A stretch of DNA of 64,000 nt from Sphingomonas sp. R-74633 (GTDB taxonomy: Bacteria; Pseudomonadota; Alphaproteobacteria; Sphingomonadales; Sphingomonadaceae), in the NCBI RefSeq assembly GCF_013416555.1, contig NZ_JACCFG010000002.1:620001-684000 (forward strand). The letters run 5' to 3'. Positions 1 to 9,901 of this stretch are shown here, in pieces. Position numbers and translations under genes: made by a program. Each line of letters opens with the position of its first letter. Within the stretch, counting starts at the first letter, position 1. The notes below the pieces were generated by a model, which did no database searches, was not told the origin of the DNA, and worked only from the letters and a program-made list of their open reading frames with translations.

Positions 1-1
1 C

Positions 2-520
2 GGTGATCGTGCGCTCCGCGCCGCTGTTCGGATCATAGCCGAGCTTCTGCAGCGGGGCGATGCTGAGCGTCATCGCCGCGAACCACGGCTCAAAGCGATC
101 GAGGGCTACGGCGGGCATGCCGAGATCGGTGAGCGCGGCGGCATAGGGCGCGCGGCTCGCCTCGGGCAGCTTCTCGGTGAGCGTCGGATCGGTGGCCGGC
201 GCCAGCGCCGTCTTCATGATCAACGCCTGCATCGTCGGCAGATCGGGCTCGAGCATCTCAAGCACCACGGTGTCGCTCTTGTCGAACGCGGCCTTCACCG
301 CTTCGTCGAACCAGCTGAGGCCGGGCTTGAGGACATGGACGGTGCCGAACAGATAGATGGTGGTGTCGGCATCCTTGACCACCCAGATCGCCGGATCGGC
401 GTCCTTGGTGACGGGCGCCGGAGCAGCCTGCGCGGGCGCCGCCTGGGCATAGGCGACCGCGGGCAGCGTGAGCGCCATGGCAATGCCGGCTACAGCGGCG
501 AGCAGCTTCTTCTTCAACAT
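2..520 (-). CDS. TraB/GumN family protein, C-terminus cut by window edge
   Basis: Reading leftward from an ATG at 520 the frame stays open to the window edge, giving 173 residues. The N-terminus (MLKKKLLAAVAGIAMALTL, ending near AYAQA) is a signal peptide. The mature part reads IWVVKDADTTIYLFGTVHVL, the start of the TraB/GumN fold, whose GTxH motif is visible. Family members are about 290-300 aa, so roughly 40 percent is missing off the left side. The biochemical role in bacteria is not settled; homologues are viewed as metalloprotease-like exported proteins. The family call rests on the GTVH motif and the downstream LEM.EPDL stretch. Confidence 0.8.
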   Translation of the reverse strand, partial: MLKKKLLAAVAGIAMALTLPAVAYAQAAPAQAAPAPVTKDADPAIWVVKDADTTIYLFGTVHVLKPGLSWFDEAVKAAFDKSDTVVLEMLEPDLPTMQALIMKTALAPATDPTLTEKLPEASRAPYAAALTDLGMPAVALDRFEPWFAAMTLSIAPLQKLGYDPNSGAERTIT

Positions 521-548
521 GCGGGATACACTCCAGTTGCGCGGCCTC

Positions 549-953
549 TCAGGGCCGGAGTTTCTTCCAGAAATAGGCGGCGGCCATGACGATCATGGTC
601 GCAATGAACAGGGCCTCATGGTCGGGCTCGGGCACCACGGCGCCCTTCCAGAGGAAATACCAATTGGCATAGGCGATCAGGTAGAAGTTGAGCGCGATCG
701 TGCTGGCCAGATAATTGTCGCGCCGCTCGACCTCGTCGACGCTGCGCAGGAACCACCAGGTGCCGCCGCCGATGCCGAGCGTCAGCAGGACCACGATGCC
801 GATCGCCACTGCGGCGGGCAGCACGCCCTGATTATGCTCCATCACGACCATTCCGGCGCCGATCACGCCGCCGAGCAGCATGAAGCCGGCCATCAGCCCC
901 CAGAAACGGTTGCTGCGCGACTTTTCGGCGCGCTCGCCGGGACCCTCAGTCAT
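549..953 (-). CDS. small multi-pass membrane protein, Xre-operon partner
   Basis: A 134-aa protein beginning MTEGPGERAEKS. Four hydrophobic stretches are visible (about residues 18-36, 45-65, 82-100 and 110-127). The ATG at 953 was chosen over upstream starts because it overlaps the stop of the HTH gene by 8 bp and because the upstream extension is Arg/Ser-rich out-of-frame-like sequence. I do not recognise a named family. The pairing of a tiny Xre regulator with a four-TM protein is common in proteobacteria, and the two genes are almost certainly one transcript. Function unknown; a membrane-state role is inference only. Confidence 0.75.
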   Translation of the reverse strand: MTEGPGERAEKSRSNRFWGLMAGFMLLGGVIGAGMVVMEHNQGVLPAAVAIGIVVLLTLGIGGGTWWFLRSVDEVERRDNYLASTIALNFYLIAYANWYFLWKGAVVPEPDHEALFIATMIVMAAAYFWKKLRP

Positions 954-1158
954 CCTCGCCTCCCGACTCTGCATCGGAAAATATCTCCTCGATGGGCATG
1001 GCGAACAGTCGCGCGATCTTGAAGGCGAGCGGCAGCGACGGATCGTACTTGCCGGTCTCGATCGCATTCACCGCCTGGCGCGACACGCCGAGCCGGCCGC
1101 CAAGCTCCGCCTGGCTCCAGTCGCGTTCGGCACGCAGCACTTTCAGGCGGTTTCGCAA
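946..1158 (-). CDS. short Xre/Cro-type HTH transcriptional regulator
   Basis: A 70-aa protein that is nearly all HTH: LRAERDWSQAELGGRLGVSR, followed by QAVNAIETGKYDPSL, is a textbook Cro/CI helix-turn-helix. No ATG is in frame at the expected place, so a TTG at 1158 is used; the residues after it (MRNRLKVLRAERDWSQ) match the usual N-terminus of this family. It overlaps the membrane-protein gene downstream. Two identical palindromes upstream make autorepression likely. Confidence 0.88.
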   Translation of the reverse strand: MRNRLKVLRAERDWSQAELGGRLGVSRQAVNAIETGKYDPSLPLAFKIARLFAMPIEEIFSDAESGGEDD

Positions 1159-1180
1159 CGGTTGGCCATGTCCCTATGAC

Positions 1181-1195
1181 CTGACACTCTGTCAG
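1181..1195. promoter_or_regulatory. candidate Xre operator 1 (CTGACA-N3-TGTCAG)
   Basis: A perfect 6-3-6 palindrome (spacer CTC), 23 bp upstream of the TTG start of the Xre gene. The same arms recur at 1238-1252. Autoregulation is inferred from position and symmetry. Confidence 0.65.
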
Positions 1196-1237
1196 GCACA
1201 CCTTACATAGCGAGTCGCACGGCGCTGTCAACAACAC

Positions 1238-1252
1238 CTGACATAGTGTCAG
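1238..1252. promoter_or_regulatory. candidate Xre operator 2 (CTGACA-N3-TGTCAG)
   Basis: Second copy with arms identical to those at 1181-1195 (spacer TAG). The centres are 57 bp apart. It ends 7 bp before the stop codon of the flavoprotein gene transcribed in the same direction, so it lies at the upstream edge of the promoter region. Confidence 0.65.
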
Positions 1253-1258
1253 GCTTGG

Positions 1259-2476
1259 CTAGCTTGCGATTTCCTTGATCGGGGTGCCGGCATCGGCGAT
1301 CCGGGCCGGATCGATGGCAAGCCCCTCCACCACCAGCTTGCGGCCCTGGACATAGTCCCTGACCGCATTGACGCAGTCGAGCGCGATCACCCGGCCATCG
1401 CGGTAATAGACCAGGGAGAAGCTGCGCGTGGCGGGATCACCGCGGACCACCGCCGCGTCATGGCCGGCGGAGAGCCCGACGGTCTGGAGCTTGAGGTCGT
1501 ACTGGTTGGACCAGAACCAGGGGACGGCGTCGTAGCTGGCCTCGACTCCGCAGATCGCCTTGGCCGCGACCGTGGCCTGATCATTGGCGTTCTGGACCGA
1601 CTCCAACCGGATCGCGGCGTCGGCGGCGTAGCGGTTGGCATGGAGCGCGCAGTCGCCGATCGCGAAGATGTCGGGCAGGCTGGTGCGGCACTGCTCATCG
1701 ACCAGCACGCCATTGCCGCCCGCCGCGCCGGCGTCGAGCAAGGGCGCTACGGCGGGGACGACGCCGATGCCGACAATCGCCATTTGCGCGGGGATGACCT
1801 CGCCGCTCGCCAGGCGGACGCCGGTGACGGTCTCGGTGCCCTCGATCGCCTCGACCTGGACGCCCAGGCGGATCTCGACGCCGTGCGCACGGTGCTCGGC
1901 CTCGAAGAAGCGCGACAGCGGCTCGCCGGCGACGCGGGCGAGAACGCGGTCCTGCGCTTCAAGCACGGTGACCTGTTTGCCGAGCTTGGCGAGCACCGCG
2001 GCGGCCTCGAGCCCGATATAGCCGCCGCCGATCACCGCGACGCGGGTGACGCCGTCCAGCTCGCGCATCATCTGGTCGACATCGGCGCGGGTGCGCACGG
2101 TGTGGATGCCGGCAAGCTGGTGGCCGTCGCAGGACAGGCGGCGCGGTTTGCCGCCGGTCGCCCAGATCAGCTGGCCGTATTCGATCGTCTCACCGTTCGC
2201 GGTGACCTTGTGGCCGACGGGATCGACGGCGGTGACGGTGCGGCCGGGGAGCATCGTCACGCTGCGCTCTTCCCAGAAGGCAGCATTGCGGATCAGCAGC
2301 CGCTCGAAGACCTTCTCGCCCGAGAGATATTCCTTGGAGAGCGGCGGGCGCTCATAGGGCAGCTCGGGCTCGTCGCCGAGCAGCGCGATCGTCCCCTCGA
2401 ACTTGTTCTGGCGGAGCCCGATCGCCGCCTGGGCGCCGCCATGGCCGGCACCGACGATGAGGACGTCATACTTCAT
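1259..2476 (-). CDS. NAD(P)/FAD-dependent ferredoxin-reductase-like flavoprotein
   Basis: 405 aa, the usual length for putidaredoxin/rubredoxin-reductase-type enzymes. An N-terminal FAD Rossmann motif (GAGHGG, residues 9-14) is followed by [14 protein letters not shown], characteristic of the oxygenase-coupled reductases. A second NAD-binding motif ([12 protein letters not shown], about 148-159) and the C-terminal FAD motif FAIGDCALH are present. It would move electrons from NAD(P)H to a ferredoxin or rubredoxin. It is the last gene of the C1 operon, overlapping fghA by 4 bp (ATGA), yet no ferredoxin or oxygenase gene lies nearby, so its partner is elsewhere or its role here is different. Confidence 0.9.
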   Translation of the reverse strand: MKYDVLIVGAGHGGAQAAIGLRQNKFEGTIALLGDEPELPYERPPLSKEYLSGEKVFERLLIRNAAFWEERSVTMLPGRTVTAVDPVGHKVTANGETIEYGQLIWATGGKPRRLSCDGHQLAGIHTVRTRADVDQMMRELDGVTRVAVIGGGYIGLEAAAVLAKLGKQVTVLEAQDRVLARVAGEPLSRFFEAEHRAHGVEIRLGVQVEAIEGTETVTGVRLASGEVIPAQMAIVGIGVVPAVAPLLDAGAAGGNGVLVDEQCRTSLPDIFAIGDCALHANRYAADAAIRLESVQNANDQATVAAKAICGVEASYDAVPWFWSNQYDLKLQTVGLSAGHDAAVVRGDPATRSFSLVYYRDGRVIALDCVNAVRDYVQGRKLVVEGLAIDPARIADAGTPIKEIAS

Positions 2477-3306
2477 GCCTTCAGCCTTTCGGCGTGCCAG
2501 GCGATGTGATCGCCTAGAAAGGTCGAGACGAAATAATAGCTATGGTCATAGCCCGGCTGGAGCCGCTGGGTGAGCGCGATGCCCGCCTTGCCGCAGGCGG
2601 TGGCGAGCAGGTCGGGGCGGAGTTCCTTTTCGAGGAACGGGTCACTGGTGCCGGTATCGATGAGCAGCTCGGGCAGGCGGGCGCCTTCCTCGATCAGCGC
2701 GACCGCGTCATATTCACGCCAGCCTGCCTCGTTGCGGCCGAGATAGCCGGCCAGCGCCTTCTGTCCCCAGGGCACCTGGCTGGGCGCGACGATCGGCGAG
2801 AAGGCCGACACCGAGCGGAAGCGGTCGGGATTGCGAAGGCCAATGGTGAGCGCGCCGTGGCCACCCATCGAATGGCCGGTGATCCCCTGGCGCGTCATAT
2901 CGGCCGGAAATTCGGCGCCGATCAGCGCGGGCAACTCCTGCTCGATATAGGCACGCATCCTGAAATGCGTGGACCAGGGTTCCTGGGTGGCATCGAGATA
3001 GAAGCCCGCGCCCTGGCCGAAATCATAGGCCTCGTCATCGGGCACGCCCGGACCGCGCGGGGACGTGTCGGGTGCGATCAGGATGACGCAATGCTTGGCG
3101 CACGCGGCTCGATACTCGCCCTTTTCGGTGACGTTGGCGTGGGTGCAGGTGAGGCCGGAGAGATACCAGAGTACCGGCAGGCGCGCGCCAGGCTCGTGCT
3201 CGGGCACGAAAGCCGAGAAGGTCATCGCGGTACCGGTGACGGCGGAGGCGTGGCGATACACACCCTGCACGCCGCCATGTGCCTTGTTCGAGGAGAGGCG
3301 TTCCAT
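2473..3306 (-). CDS. fghA: S-formylglutathione hydrolase
   Basis: 277 aa from the ATG at 3306. This start is 11 bp after the purU stop; the longer upstream frame is not protein-like. Esterase D/alpha-beta hydrolase fold with nucleophile [10 protein letters not shown], acid in [10 protein letters not shown] and catalytic histidine in GYDHSYYF. It hydrolyses S-formylglutathione to formate and glutathione, the step after class III alcohol dehydrogenase, which is encoded two genes upstream. It overlaps the flavoprotein gene by 4 bp (ATGA), which suggests translational coupling. Confidence 0.95.
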   Translation of the reverse strand: MERLSSNKAHGGVQGVYRHASAVTGTAMTFSAFVPEHEPGARLPVLWYLSGLTCTHANVTEKGEYRAACAKHCVILIAPDTSPRGPGVPDDEAYDFGQGAGFYLDATQEPWSTHFRMRAYIEQELPALIGAEFPADMTRQGITGHSMGGHGALTIGLRNPDRFRSVSAFSPIVAPSQVPWGQKALAGYLGRNEAGWREYDAVALIEEGARLPELLIDTGTSDPFLEKELRPDLLATACGKAGIALTQRLQPGYDHSYYFVSTFLGDHIAWHAERLKA

Positions 3307-3317
3307 GCCGGGTCCCT

Positions 3318-4166
3318 TCAGCGGAATACAATCGTGCGGTTGCCGTTGAGGAAGACGCGGTGCGCGCCCACCCATTGCACGGCCCGGGCAAGCACCAGCG
3401 CCTCGATATCGCGGCCGATGCGGATCATGTCCTCGACCGAGGCGCGGTGATCGACCCGCTCCACCGCCTGCTCGATGATCGGCCCCTCGTCGAGATCGCT
3501 GGTGACGAAATGCGCGGTGGCGCCGATCAGCTTCACGCCACGCTCGTGCGCGCGGTGATAGGGCCGGGCGCCCTTGAAGCCGGGCAGGAAGCTGTGGTGG
3601 ATGTTGATGCACCGCCCTGCCAGGCGATCGGCGAGCGCGGACGACAGAACCTGCATGTAGCGCGCGAGGATCAGATAATCGGCGCCCGCGTGCTCAAACT
3701 CGGCGAGCAAGGCGCCCTCCTGCGCTCCCTTGCTTTCGGGCAGCCGGGTGAAAGGTAGCCCGTGCCATTCGGTAAGGTCGCGCAGCGTGTCGTGGTTGGA
3801 GACGACCCCGGCGATATCGACGCCCAGGCTACCGGTCTTCCAGCGGTGGAGCAGGTCGTTGAGGCAATGCGAGCCCTTCGACACCGCGATCAGGACGCGC
3901 GGGCGCGCGCCCGCCTCTGCCAGCGCCCAATCCATGCCGAAGCGCGCCGCGACGGGCGTGAACTGCGCGCGAAGAAGCGCAGTCTCGAACGGTGCAGCCG
4001 CCGCCTTGAACTCGACGCGCATGAAGAAGCGGCCGGCATCGAGATCGGCATATTGCTGGCTGTCGAGGATGAACCCGTCACGCTCGGCGAGGAAGCCGCT
4101 TACCGCCGCGACGATGCCCGGCCGATCCTCGCAATCGAGGGTGAGGATCCAGGCCGGGGGCGTCAC
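3318..4166 (-). CDS. purU: formyltetrahydrofolate deformylase
   Basis: 282 aa. It has an N-terminal ACT domain (LTLCEDRPGIVAAVSGFLAE-like start, about residues 8-80) and a C-terminal formyltransferase-fold domain containing INIHHSFLPGFKGARPYHRA and ATAHFVTSDLDEGPIIEQ, which carry the catalytic Asn/His/Asp set. It hydrolyses 10-formyl-THF to formate and THF. Its start overlaps the cupin stop by 4 bp. Sitting inside a glutathione formaldehyde operon, it probably links folate-bound C1 units to the formate pool rather than serving purine synthesis. Similar placements occur in demethylation operons. Confidence 0.95.
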   Translation of the reverse strand: MTPPAWILTLDCEDRPGIVAAVSGFLAERDGFILDSQQYADLDAGRFFMRVEFKAAAAPFETALLRAQFTPVAARFGMDWALAEAGARPRVLIAVSKGSHCLNDLLHRWKTGSLGVDIAGVVSNHDTLRDLTEWHGLPFTRLPESKGAQEGALLAEFEHAGADYLILARYMQVLSSALADRLAGRCINIHHSFLPGFKGARPYHRAHERGVKLIGATAHFVTSDLDEGPIIEQAVERVDHRASVEDMIRIGRDIEALVLARAVQWVGAHRVFLNGNRTIVFR

Positions 4167-4518
4167 GCGGCCACCACCGGTTGCTGCGGCGATCCCTCGC
4201 CGAGATTGTGGGTGCCGCCCGGCTCGATGTTGATCATGCGCACCTCGCCATGCCGGGCGACGGGGCGATGCTCGACGCCGCGCGGGACGACGTAGAGCTC
4301 GCCGGGGCCAAGCGTCACCGTGCGGTCGCGCAGCTCGATGTCGAGCACGCCGTCGATCACCAGGAAGAAATCATCGGTGTCGTCATGGCTATGCCAGACA
4401 AACTCGCCCTCGACCTTCACGATGCGCACGTCGTTGCCATTGTAGCTGGCGACGAGCCGCGGCGCCCAATGCTCGGAGAAGGTGGCGAACTTCTCCGCAA
4501 GGTTCACCACCCCGTCCA

Positions 4519-4519
<1 letters not shown>
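4163..4519 (-). CDS. cupin-domain protein of the formaldehyde operon
   Basis: 118 aa from the ATG at 4519, which shares one base with the adh stop (TGATG). A single cupin barrel: WHSHDDTDDFFLVIDG is motif 1 (H, H, D/E ligands) and VPRGVEHRPVA is motif 2. It likely binds a metal in its two-histidine site. The substrate is unknown. Its tight packing between the dehydrogenase and purU suggests an accessory part in formaldehyde or formyl-group handling, which is inference from context only. Confidence 0.85.
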
Positions 4520-5631
<1,112 letters not shown>

Positions 5632-5696
5632 GGGGCTTGCTCCTTGTTCGCCGGCGTGATCGTGGAAACGCCGCCGAGTTGCAAGGCATCAAGCCG

Positions 5697-6344
5697 TCAG
5701 CGCGCACGCCGGTCTTCGGGGCGGTAAAGGGTGAGGAAGATGCCGCCCCACCAGAGAATGCCCGCGAACCCGGCGAATTCGAGGAAGGGGCGCGAAAAGC
5801 CCGAGACGAAGACGAGACCCGCAAAGACCAGCCCGGCGAGTTGCACCCAGCCCGGCAGGCTGCGCGCGGAGCGGGCCTCGCGCACCGTCAGCGTCACCCA
5901 GAGCGCAATCCCGGCGTGGCCGAGCAAGGTGAGCGTGGCGACGAGGTCGGCACGCGGCGAAACCCTGCCCTGACCGAGGAAAGCCGCCGCCTCGATGGTG
6001 AAATGCGCGGCGACGACCAGGCAGAGGATGCCGGCGACCCCGGTAAACAGCGCGACGTCGCGCCCCGGCGTGCGTGGCCCGATCGGCCCGGCGAGCGTCC
6101 ACATCGCGAGCAGCAGCGCGCCGGCGAACACGCAGCGGACGATCTCGCTCGCCAGCAACAGCCCCCAATAGGCCTGCGCCGGTTCGAGCTTGCCCCGAGC
6201 AATCGCAGTGAACGGGTCTGCCGCACCGGCCAGGTCGTGCGCGACGTCGCCCAGCACGATCAGCGCGATCGTGAACAACAGGCAGAGCAAGGCCGCAACC
6301 GTGCCGAAGGGCCTTCCGCTATCGCCGATAAAGGGGCGCTGCAT
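5697..6344 (-). CDS. multi-pass integral membrane protein, unknown family
   Basis: 215 aa from the ATG at 6344, chosen because an SD-like GGGAGA lies about 8 bp upstream. An in-frame GTG at 6380 would add 12 polar residues. About six hydrophobic segments are visible, with a charged C-terminus (RPEDRRAR). It resembles uncharacterised DUF4386-like membrane proteins, but I cannot fix the family. It is divergent from bioF and has no operon partner. Confidence 0.7.
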   Translation of the reverse strand: MQRPFIGDSGRPFGTVAALLCLLFTIALIVLGDVAHDLAGAADPFTAIARGKLEPAQAYWGLLLASEIVRCVFAGALLLAMWTLAGPIGPRTPGRDVALFTGVAGILCLVVAAHFTIEAAAFLGQGRVSPRADLVATLTLLGHAGIALWVTLTVREARSARSLPGWVQLAGLVFAGLVFVSGFSRPFLEFAGFAGILWWGGIFLTLYRPEDRRAR

Positions 6345-6448
6345 CGCCTGTCTCCCGTGTGTGTTGCTACCATAATACACTCATAAGTCCGGCGCGGCAA
6401 GCCTGGGCCGTTGGCCGAGCGGGCAAGTTGCGCTTATGGGCAGCTGTA

Positions 6449-7573
6449 ATGGCCTATTTCGAAGCCCAAGCCCGCGACCTTGCCGACCTTGCCGAGCGGA
6501 GCCGCGCGCGGCGCCTGACCAAGCGGGCCGGACGGGATTTCTCCTCGAACGATTATCTGGCGCTGGCCAGCGATCCCGAACTCGCGGTGGCGGTGCGGGG
6601 CGCCATCGACGCAGGCGTACCGATCGGATCTGGCGGATCGCGGCTGCTGCGCGGCAATCACGACGCGCATGAACGGCTGGAGGCCGAGGCCGCGACCTTT
6701 TTCGGGGCGGAGAGCGCGCTCTATTTCTCGACCGGCTATGCGGCAAACGCGGCGCTCCTCGCCACCCTGCCCCAGCGTGGCGACCTGGTCGTGCACGATG
6801 CGCTGGTCCATGCCAGCGCGCATGAAGGGACGAGGCTGAGCCGGGCCGAGGTGCGGTCCGCCGGGCATAACGACGTCGGCGACTTCGAGGATGCGATCCT
6901 GGACTGGCGGCACGAAGGTGGCGTCGGTCGCGTGTGGATCGCCGTGGAGAGCCTCTATTCGATGGACGGCGACCGCGCACCACTCGATGCGCTCGCCGCG
7001 CTGGCTGACCGGCACGAGGCAATCCTGCTCGTGGATGAGGCGCATGCCACCGGCGTGTTCGGCGACTCCGGCCGCGGACTGGCCGCCGGGCTGGCCGGGC
7101 GCGAGAACCTCATCACGCTGCACACCTGCGGCAAGGCGCTGGGCTGCGAAGGCGCGCTGCTCTGCGGGCCACAGGTGGTGCGCGACTTCCTGGTCAATCG
7201 CGGGCGCGCTTTCATCTTCTCGACTGCGCCCTCGCCGCTGATGGCGGAAGCGGTGCGCGTGGCGCTCAGGCTGATCGCCGAGCCGGAGCGCCGCGCACGG
7301 CTGCATGCGCTGATCGCCAGGGCTGAGGCGCTGCTCGCTCCGGTGGACGTGCAGGCGACGGGATCGCAGATTCTTCCGCTGGTGCTCGGCGAGGATGCGC
7401 GGACAATGGCGGCGGCGGCGGCATTGCAGGAACGCGGCTTCGATGTGCGCGGCATCCGCCCGCCAACGGTGCCGGCCGGCACCTCGCGGCTGCGCATCTC
7501 GGTGACGCTCAACGTGCGCGAGGACGATGTCGCCGCGCTCGCCGATGCGCTGGGGAGCCTGGCATGCGGATAG
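6449..7573 (+). CDS. bioF: 8-amino-7-oxononanoate synthase (biotin synthesis)
   Basis: 374 aa. PLP-dependent alpha-oxoamine synthase: N-terminal [14 protein letters not shown], glycine-rich [28 protein letters not shown] with the PLP-contacting Asp/His, and the lysine in [12 protein letters not shown]. It condenses pimeloyl-ACP/CoA with alanine. The ATG at 6449 fits the family N-terminus; the upstream in-frame extension lacks similarity. It starts the bioF-bioD-bioA operon and overlaps bioD by 10 bp. No bioC or bioB is in the window. Confidence 0.95.
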   Translation: MAYFEAQARDLADLAERSRARRLTKRAGRDFSSNDYLALASDPELAVAVRGAIDAGVPIGSGGSRLLRGNHDAHERLEAEAATFFGAESALYFSTGYAANAALLATLPQRGDLVVHDALVHASAHEGTRLSRAEVRSAGHNDVGDFEDAILDWRHEGGVGRVWIAVESLYSMDGDRAPLDALAALADRHEAILLVDEAHATGVFGDSGRGLAAGLAGRENLITLHTCGKALGCEGALLCGPQVVRDFLVNRGRAFIFSTAPSPLMAEAVRVALRLIAEPERRARLHALIARAEALLAPVDVQATGSQILPLVLGEDARTMAAAAALQERGFDVRGIRPPTVPAGTSRLRISVTLNVREDDVAALADALGSLACG

Positions 7574-8190
7574 TCGTCACCGGCACCGATACCGATATCG
7601 GCAAGACCGTGTTCGCCGCCGGCCTGGCCGGGGCACTGGGCGCAAGCTATTGGAAGCCGATCCAGAGCGGGCTCGATGGCGGTAGCGACGCCGAGCGAGT
7701 CGCGGCACTGGCGGGCGTGGCGGTGCTGTCCGAAGCCTATCGGCTGACCACGCCGAGTTCGCCGCATCTCGCGGCCGAGATCGACGGCGTGACGATCGAC
7801 CCCGAGCGGCTGATGCCGCCGCAGATCGATCCCTTTGTGGTCGATCCGCTGGTGATCGAGGGCGCGGGCGGCGTGCTGGTGCCTGTTACGCGCGAGCTGC
7901 TCTATGCCGATTTGTTCGCGCGATGGGGCTTTCCGACCGTGCTGGTCGCGCGGACGAGCCTGGGGACGATCAACCACAGCCTGTTGTCGATCGAGGCGCT
8001 GCGTGCACGCGGCGTGCCGATCCTCGGCCTCGCCTTTGTCGGCGAAGCGAATGAGGACAGCGAGGCGACGATCGCTGCGACTGGCAAGGTCCGCCGGCTC
8101 GGGCGGCTGCCGATCCTCGCCCCGCTGAACCGCGACGCGCTTTCCACTGCCTTCGCCCAGGCCTTCGACCTCAGAGACTTTCAGGCATGA
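7564..8190 (+). CDS. bioD: dethiobiotin synthetase
   Basis: 208 aa. The N-terminus [20 protein letters not shown] is the BioD P-loop signature. YWKPIQSGL and [11 protein letters not shown] are further BioD hallmarks. It closes the ureido ring of dethiobiotin from diaminopelargonate, CO2 and ATP. Placed second in the operon, with its start inside the bioF 3' end and a 4-bp ATGA overlap into bioA, so all three products are probably made in fixed ratio. Confidence 0.96.
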   Translation: MRIVVTGTDTDIGKTVFAAGLAGALGASYWKPIQSGLDGGSDAERVAALAGVAVLSEAYRLTTPSSPHLAAEIDGVTIDPERLMPPQIDPFVVDPLVIEGAGGVLVPVTRELLYADLFARWGFPTVLVARTSLGTINHSLLSIEALRARGVPILGLAFVGEANEDSEATIAATGKVRRLGRLPILAPLNRDALSTAFAQAFDLRDFQA

Positions 8191-9461
8191 CTTCGCCCGT
8201 CTGGCACCCCTTCACCCAGCATGGCCTGAACGAGCCGATCCCCGAAGTGGTGCGCACCGAGGGCGCGGCGCTGCATACGAAGGACGGGGGGCGCTTCGTC
8301 GATGCGATCTCGTCCTGGTGGGTGACGACGCATGGCCATTGCCACCCGCGGATCATGGCCGCGATCGCCGAGCAGGCGGCGCGCATGGACCAGATCATCT
8401 TCGCCGGCTGGACGCACGAACCCGCTGAGACGCTGGCGCGCGAATTGGTGGCGATCACGACCGAACCGCTAAGCCATGTCTTCTACTCGGACAGCGGCTC
8501 GACCAGCGTCGAGGTCGCGCTGAAGATGGCGCTCGGCTTCTGGGACAATCGCGGCGAGCCCCGTCACCGCATCGTCGTGATGGAGCATGGCTATCACGGC
8601 GATACGATCGGCGGCATGTCGGTCGGCGCGCGCGGGGTGTTCAACCGGCCCTATCAGCCGCTGCTGTTCGACGTGGCGACGATCCCCTTCCCCGAACCCG
8701 GCCGCGCCCAGGCGACGCTCGACGCGCTCGAGGCGCAGTGCCGGGAAAAGCCCGCCGCGTTGCTGGTCGAGCCGCTGGTGCTGGGCGCCGGGGGCATGAA
8801 ATTCTATTCGGCCAGCCTGCTCGCCGAGATGCGCAAGATCTGCGCGGCGCACGGCGTGCTGTTCATCGCCGACGAAGTGATGACCGGCTGGGGGCGCACC
8901 GGCACGCTGCTCGCCTGCGAGCGGGCGGGCGTGGTGCCCGACATACTCTGCCTGTCCAAGGGGCTGACCGGCGGTGCGATCCCGCTGGCGGTGACGATGG
9001 CGACCGCGCCGATCTTCGACGCGCATCTCTCGGACGACCGCGCGCGCATGTTCTTCCACTCGTCGAGCTACACCGCCAATCCGATCGCCTGCGCCGCGGC
9101 CAATGCGAACCTGGCGATTTGGCGCGAGGAGCCGGTGCTCGATCGCATCGCCGACCTGGGCGACCGCCAGCAGGACCGGCTCGACCGGCTCAGCCAGCAT
9201 CCGCTGATCCGCAACCCGCGCCGGCTAGGTACGATCGTCGCAGCGGAGATCGGGGCGGGCGAATCGGCCTATCTCGATTCGATGGGGCCGCGGCTGCGCG
9301 CCTTCGCGCTGGAGCGCGGCGTGCTGCTGCGGCCGCTGGGCAACACGCTCTATGTGATGCCGCCCTATTGCATCGAGGATGGCGATCTCGACGCGGTCTA
9401 CGCGACGGTGACGGAATTTATCGAGCGGGAGCCCCGTATGGGGGATTTATTCGCGTTCTAG
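8187..9461 (+). CDS. bioA: adenosylmethionine-8-amino-7-oxononanoate aminotransferase
   Basis: 424 aa, normal for BioA. N-terminal [20 protein letters not shown] is typical. [14 protein letters not shown] carries the WW residues of SAM-dependent Bio[15 protein letters not shown] has the PLP Asp, and [15 protein letters not shown] the PLP lysine. It makes 7,8-diaminopelargonate using S-adenosylmethionine as amino donor. It ends with TAG in TTCTAGAAA, only 9 bp from the oppositely oriented tRNA-Thr. Confidence 0.96.
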   Translation: MTSPVWHPFTQHGLNEPIPEVVRTEGAALHTKDGGRFVDAISSWWVTTHGHCHPRIMAAIAEQAARMDQIIFAGWTHEPAETLARELVAITTEPLSHVFYSDSGSTSVEVALKMALGFWDNRGEPRHRIVVMEHGYHGDTIGGMSVGARGVFNRPYQPLLFDVATIPFPEPGRAQATLDALEAQCREKPAALLVEPLVLGAGGMKFYSASLLAEMRKICAAHGVLFIADEVMTGWGRTGTLLACERAGVVPDILCLSKGLTGGAIPLAVTMATAPIFDAHLSDDRARMFFHSSSYTANPIACAAANANLAIWREEPVLDRIADLGDRQQDRLDRLSQHPLIRNPRRLGTIVAAEIGAGESAYLDSMGPRLRAFALERGVLLRPLGNTLYVMPPYCIEDGDLDAVYATVTEFIEREPRMGDLFAF

Positions 9462-9469
9462 AAAGCGAA

Positions 9470-9544
<75 letters not shown>

Positions 9545-9650
9545 ACTCGCTCGAACGGTCCGGCGGGTGCCGGGTCCCAAGCGGGAGCGCGCCTATGTGC
9601 TTGGGGACGACCGATTGTCAACCCGCGTACAGGCGGTTTATCGCAGGAAC

Positions 9651-9830
9651 ATGAGCGAAGCGGAAAAGAAAGCCCGGCTGGCGGAAGCGTTGCGGGCCAA
9701 TCTGAGGAAACGGAAGGCGCAGGCGCGTGAGCAGGCCGCTGTCGGCGACCTGCTCACGGACTCGCCTGCCGATTCAGGCGATTCTCAGAGTGATCCGAAC
9801 CAGAGCGAGGCGCCCTCGGCCGCATCATAG
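9651..9830 (+). CDS. small charged conserved hypothetical protein
   Basis: 59 aa from the ATG at 9651 (MSEAEKKARLAEALRANLRK). The N-terminal half is a Lys/Arg/Ala-rich amphipathic helix; the C-terminal half is Asp/Ser/Pro-rich and probably disordered. A longer frame from 9567 would add residues that do not look coding. Short proteins with this opening are widespread beside tRNA genes in sphingomonads as far as I recall. Function unknown; nucleic-acid contact by the basic helix is a guess. Confidence 0.65.
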   Translation: MSEAEKKARLAEALRANLRKRKAQAREQAAVGDLLTDSPADSGDSQSDPNQSEAPSAAS

Positions 9831-9901
9831 GCGTTACGCGCGATTGCGTGCGGCCCCTGAAGGTACATCGCCATCGCCACCGCGCCGGCCAAGAACCACA
9901 T
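9785..9901 (-). CDS. candidate 38-aa membrane peptide coupled to aminopeptidase P gene
   Basis: The ATG at 9901 shares one base with the TGA of the aminopeptidase P gene (TGATG), the pattern used for coupled translation. The peptide starts MWFLAGAVAMAMYLQG, is hydrophobic at the N-terminus and ends LWFGSL. Its 3' part runs antisense over the last codons of the 59-aa gene. Coding is uncertain because of its size; the coupling is the main argument. Confidence 0.35.
   Translation of the reverse strand: MWFLAGAVAMAMYLQGPHAIARNAYDAAEGASLWFGSL

Noticed and set aside
6357..6380. Operator-like GTGT...ACAC sequence upstream of the 215-aa membrane protein
   Set aside because: Only the outer four bases of each arm pair; the inner bases do not, so symmetry is too weak to call.
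6345..6448. BioR or BirA operator before bioF
   Set aside because: No TTATAGATAA-like box or other convincing dyad was found between the divergent membrane-protein gene and bioF.
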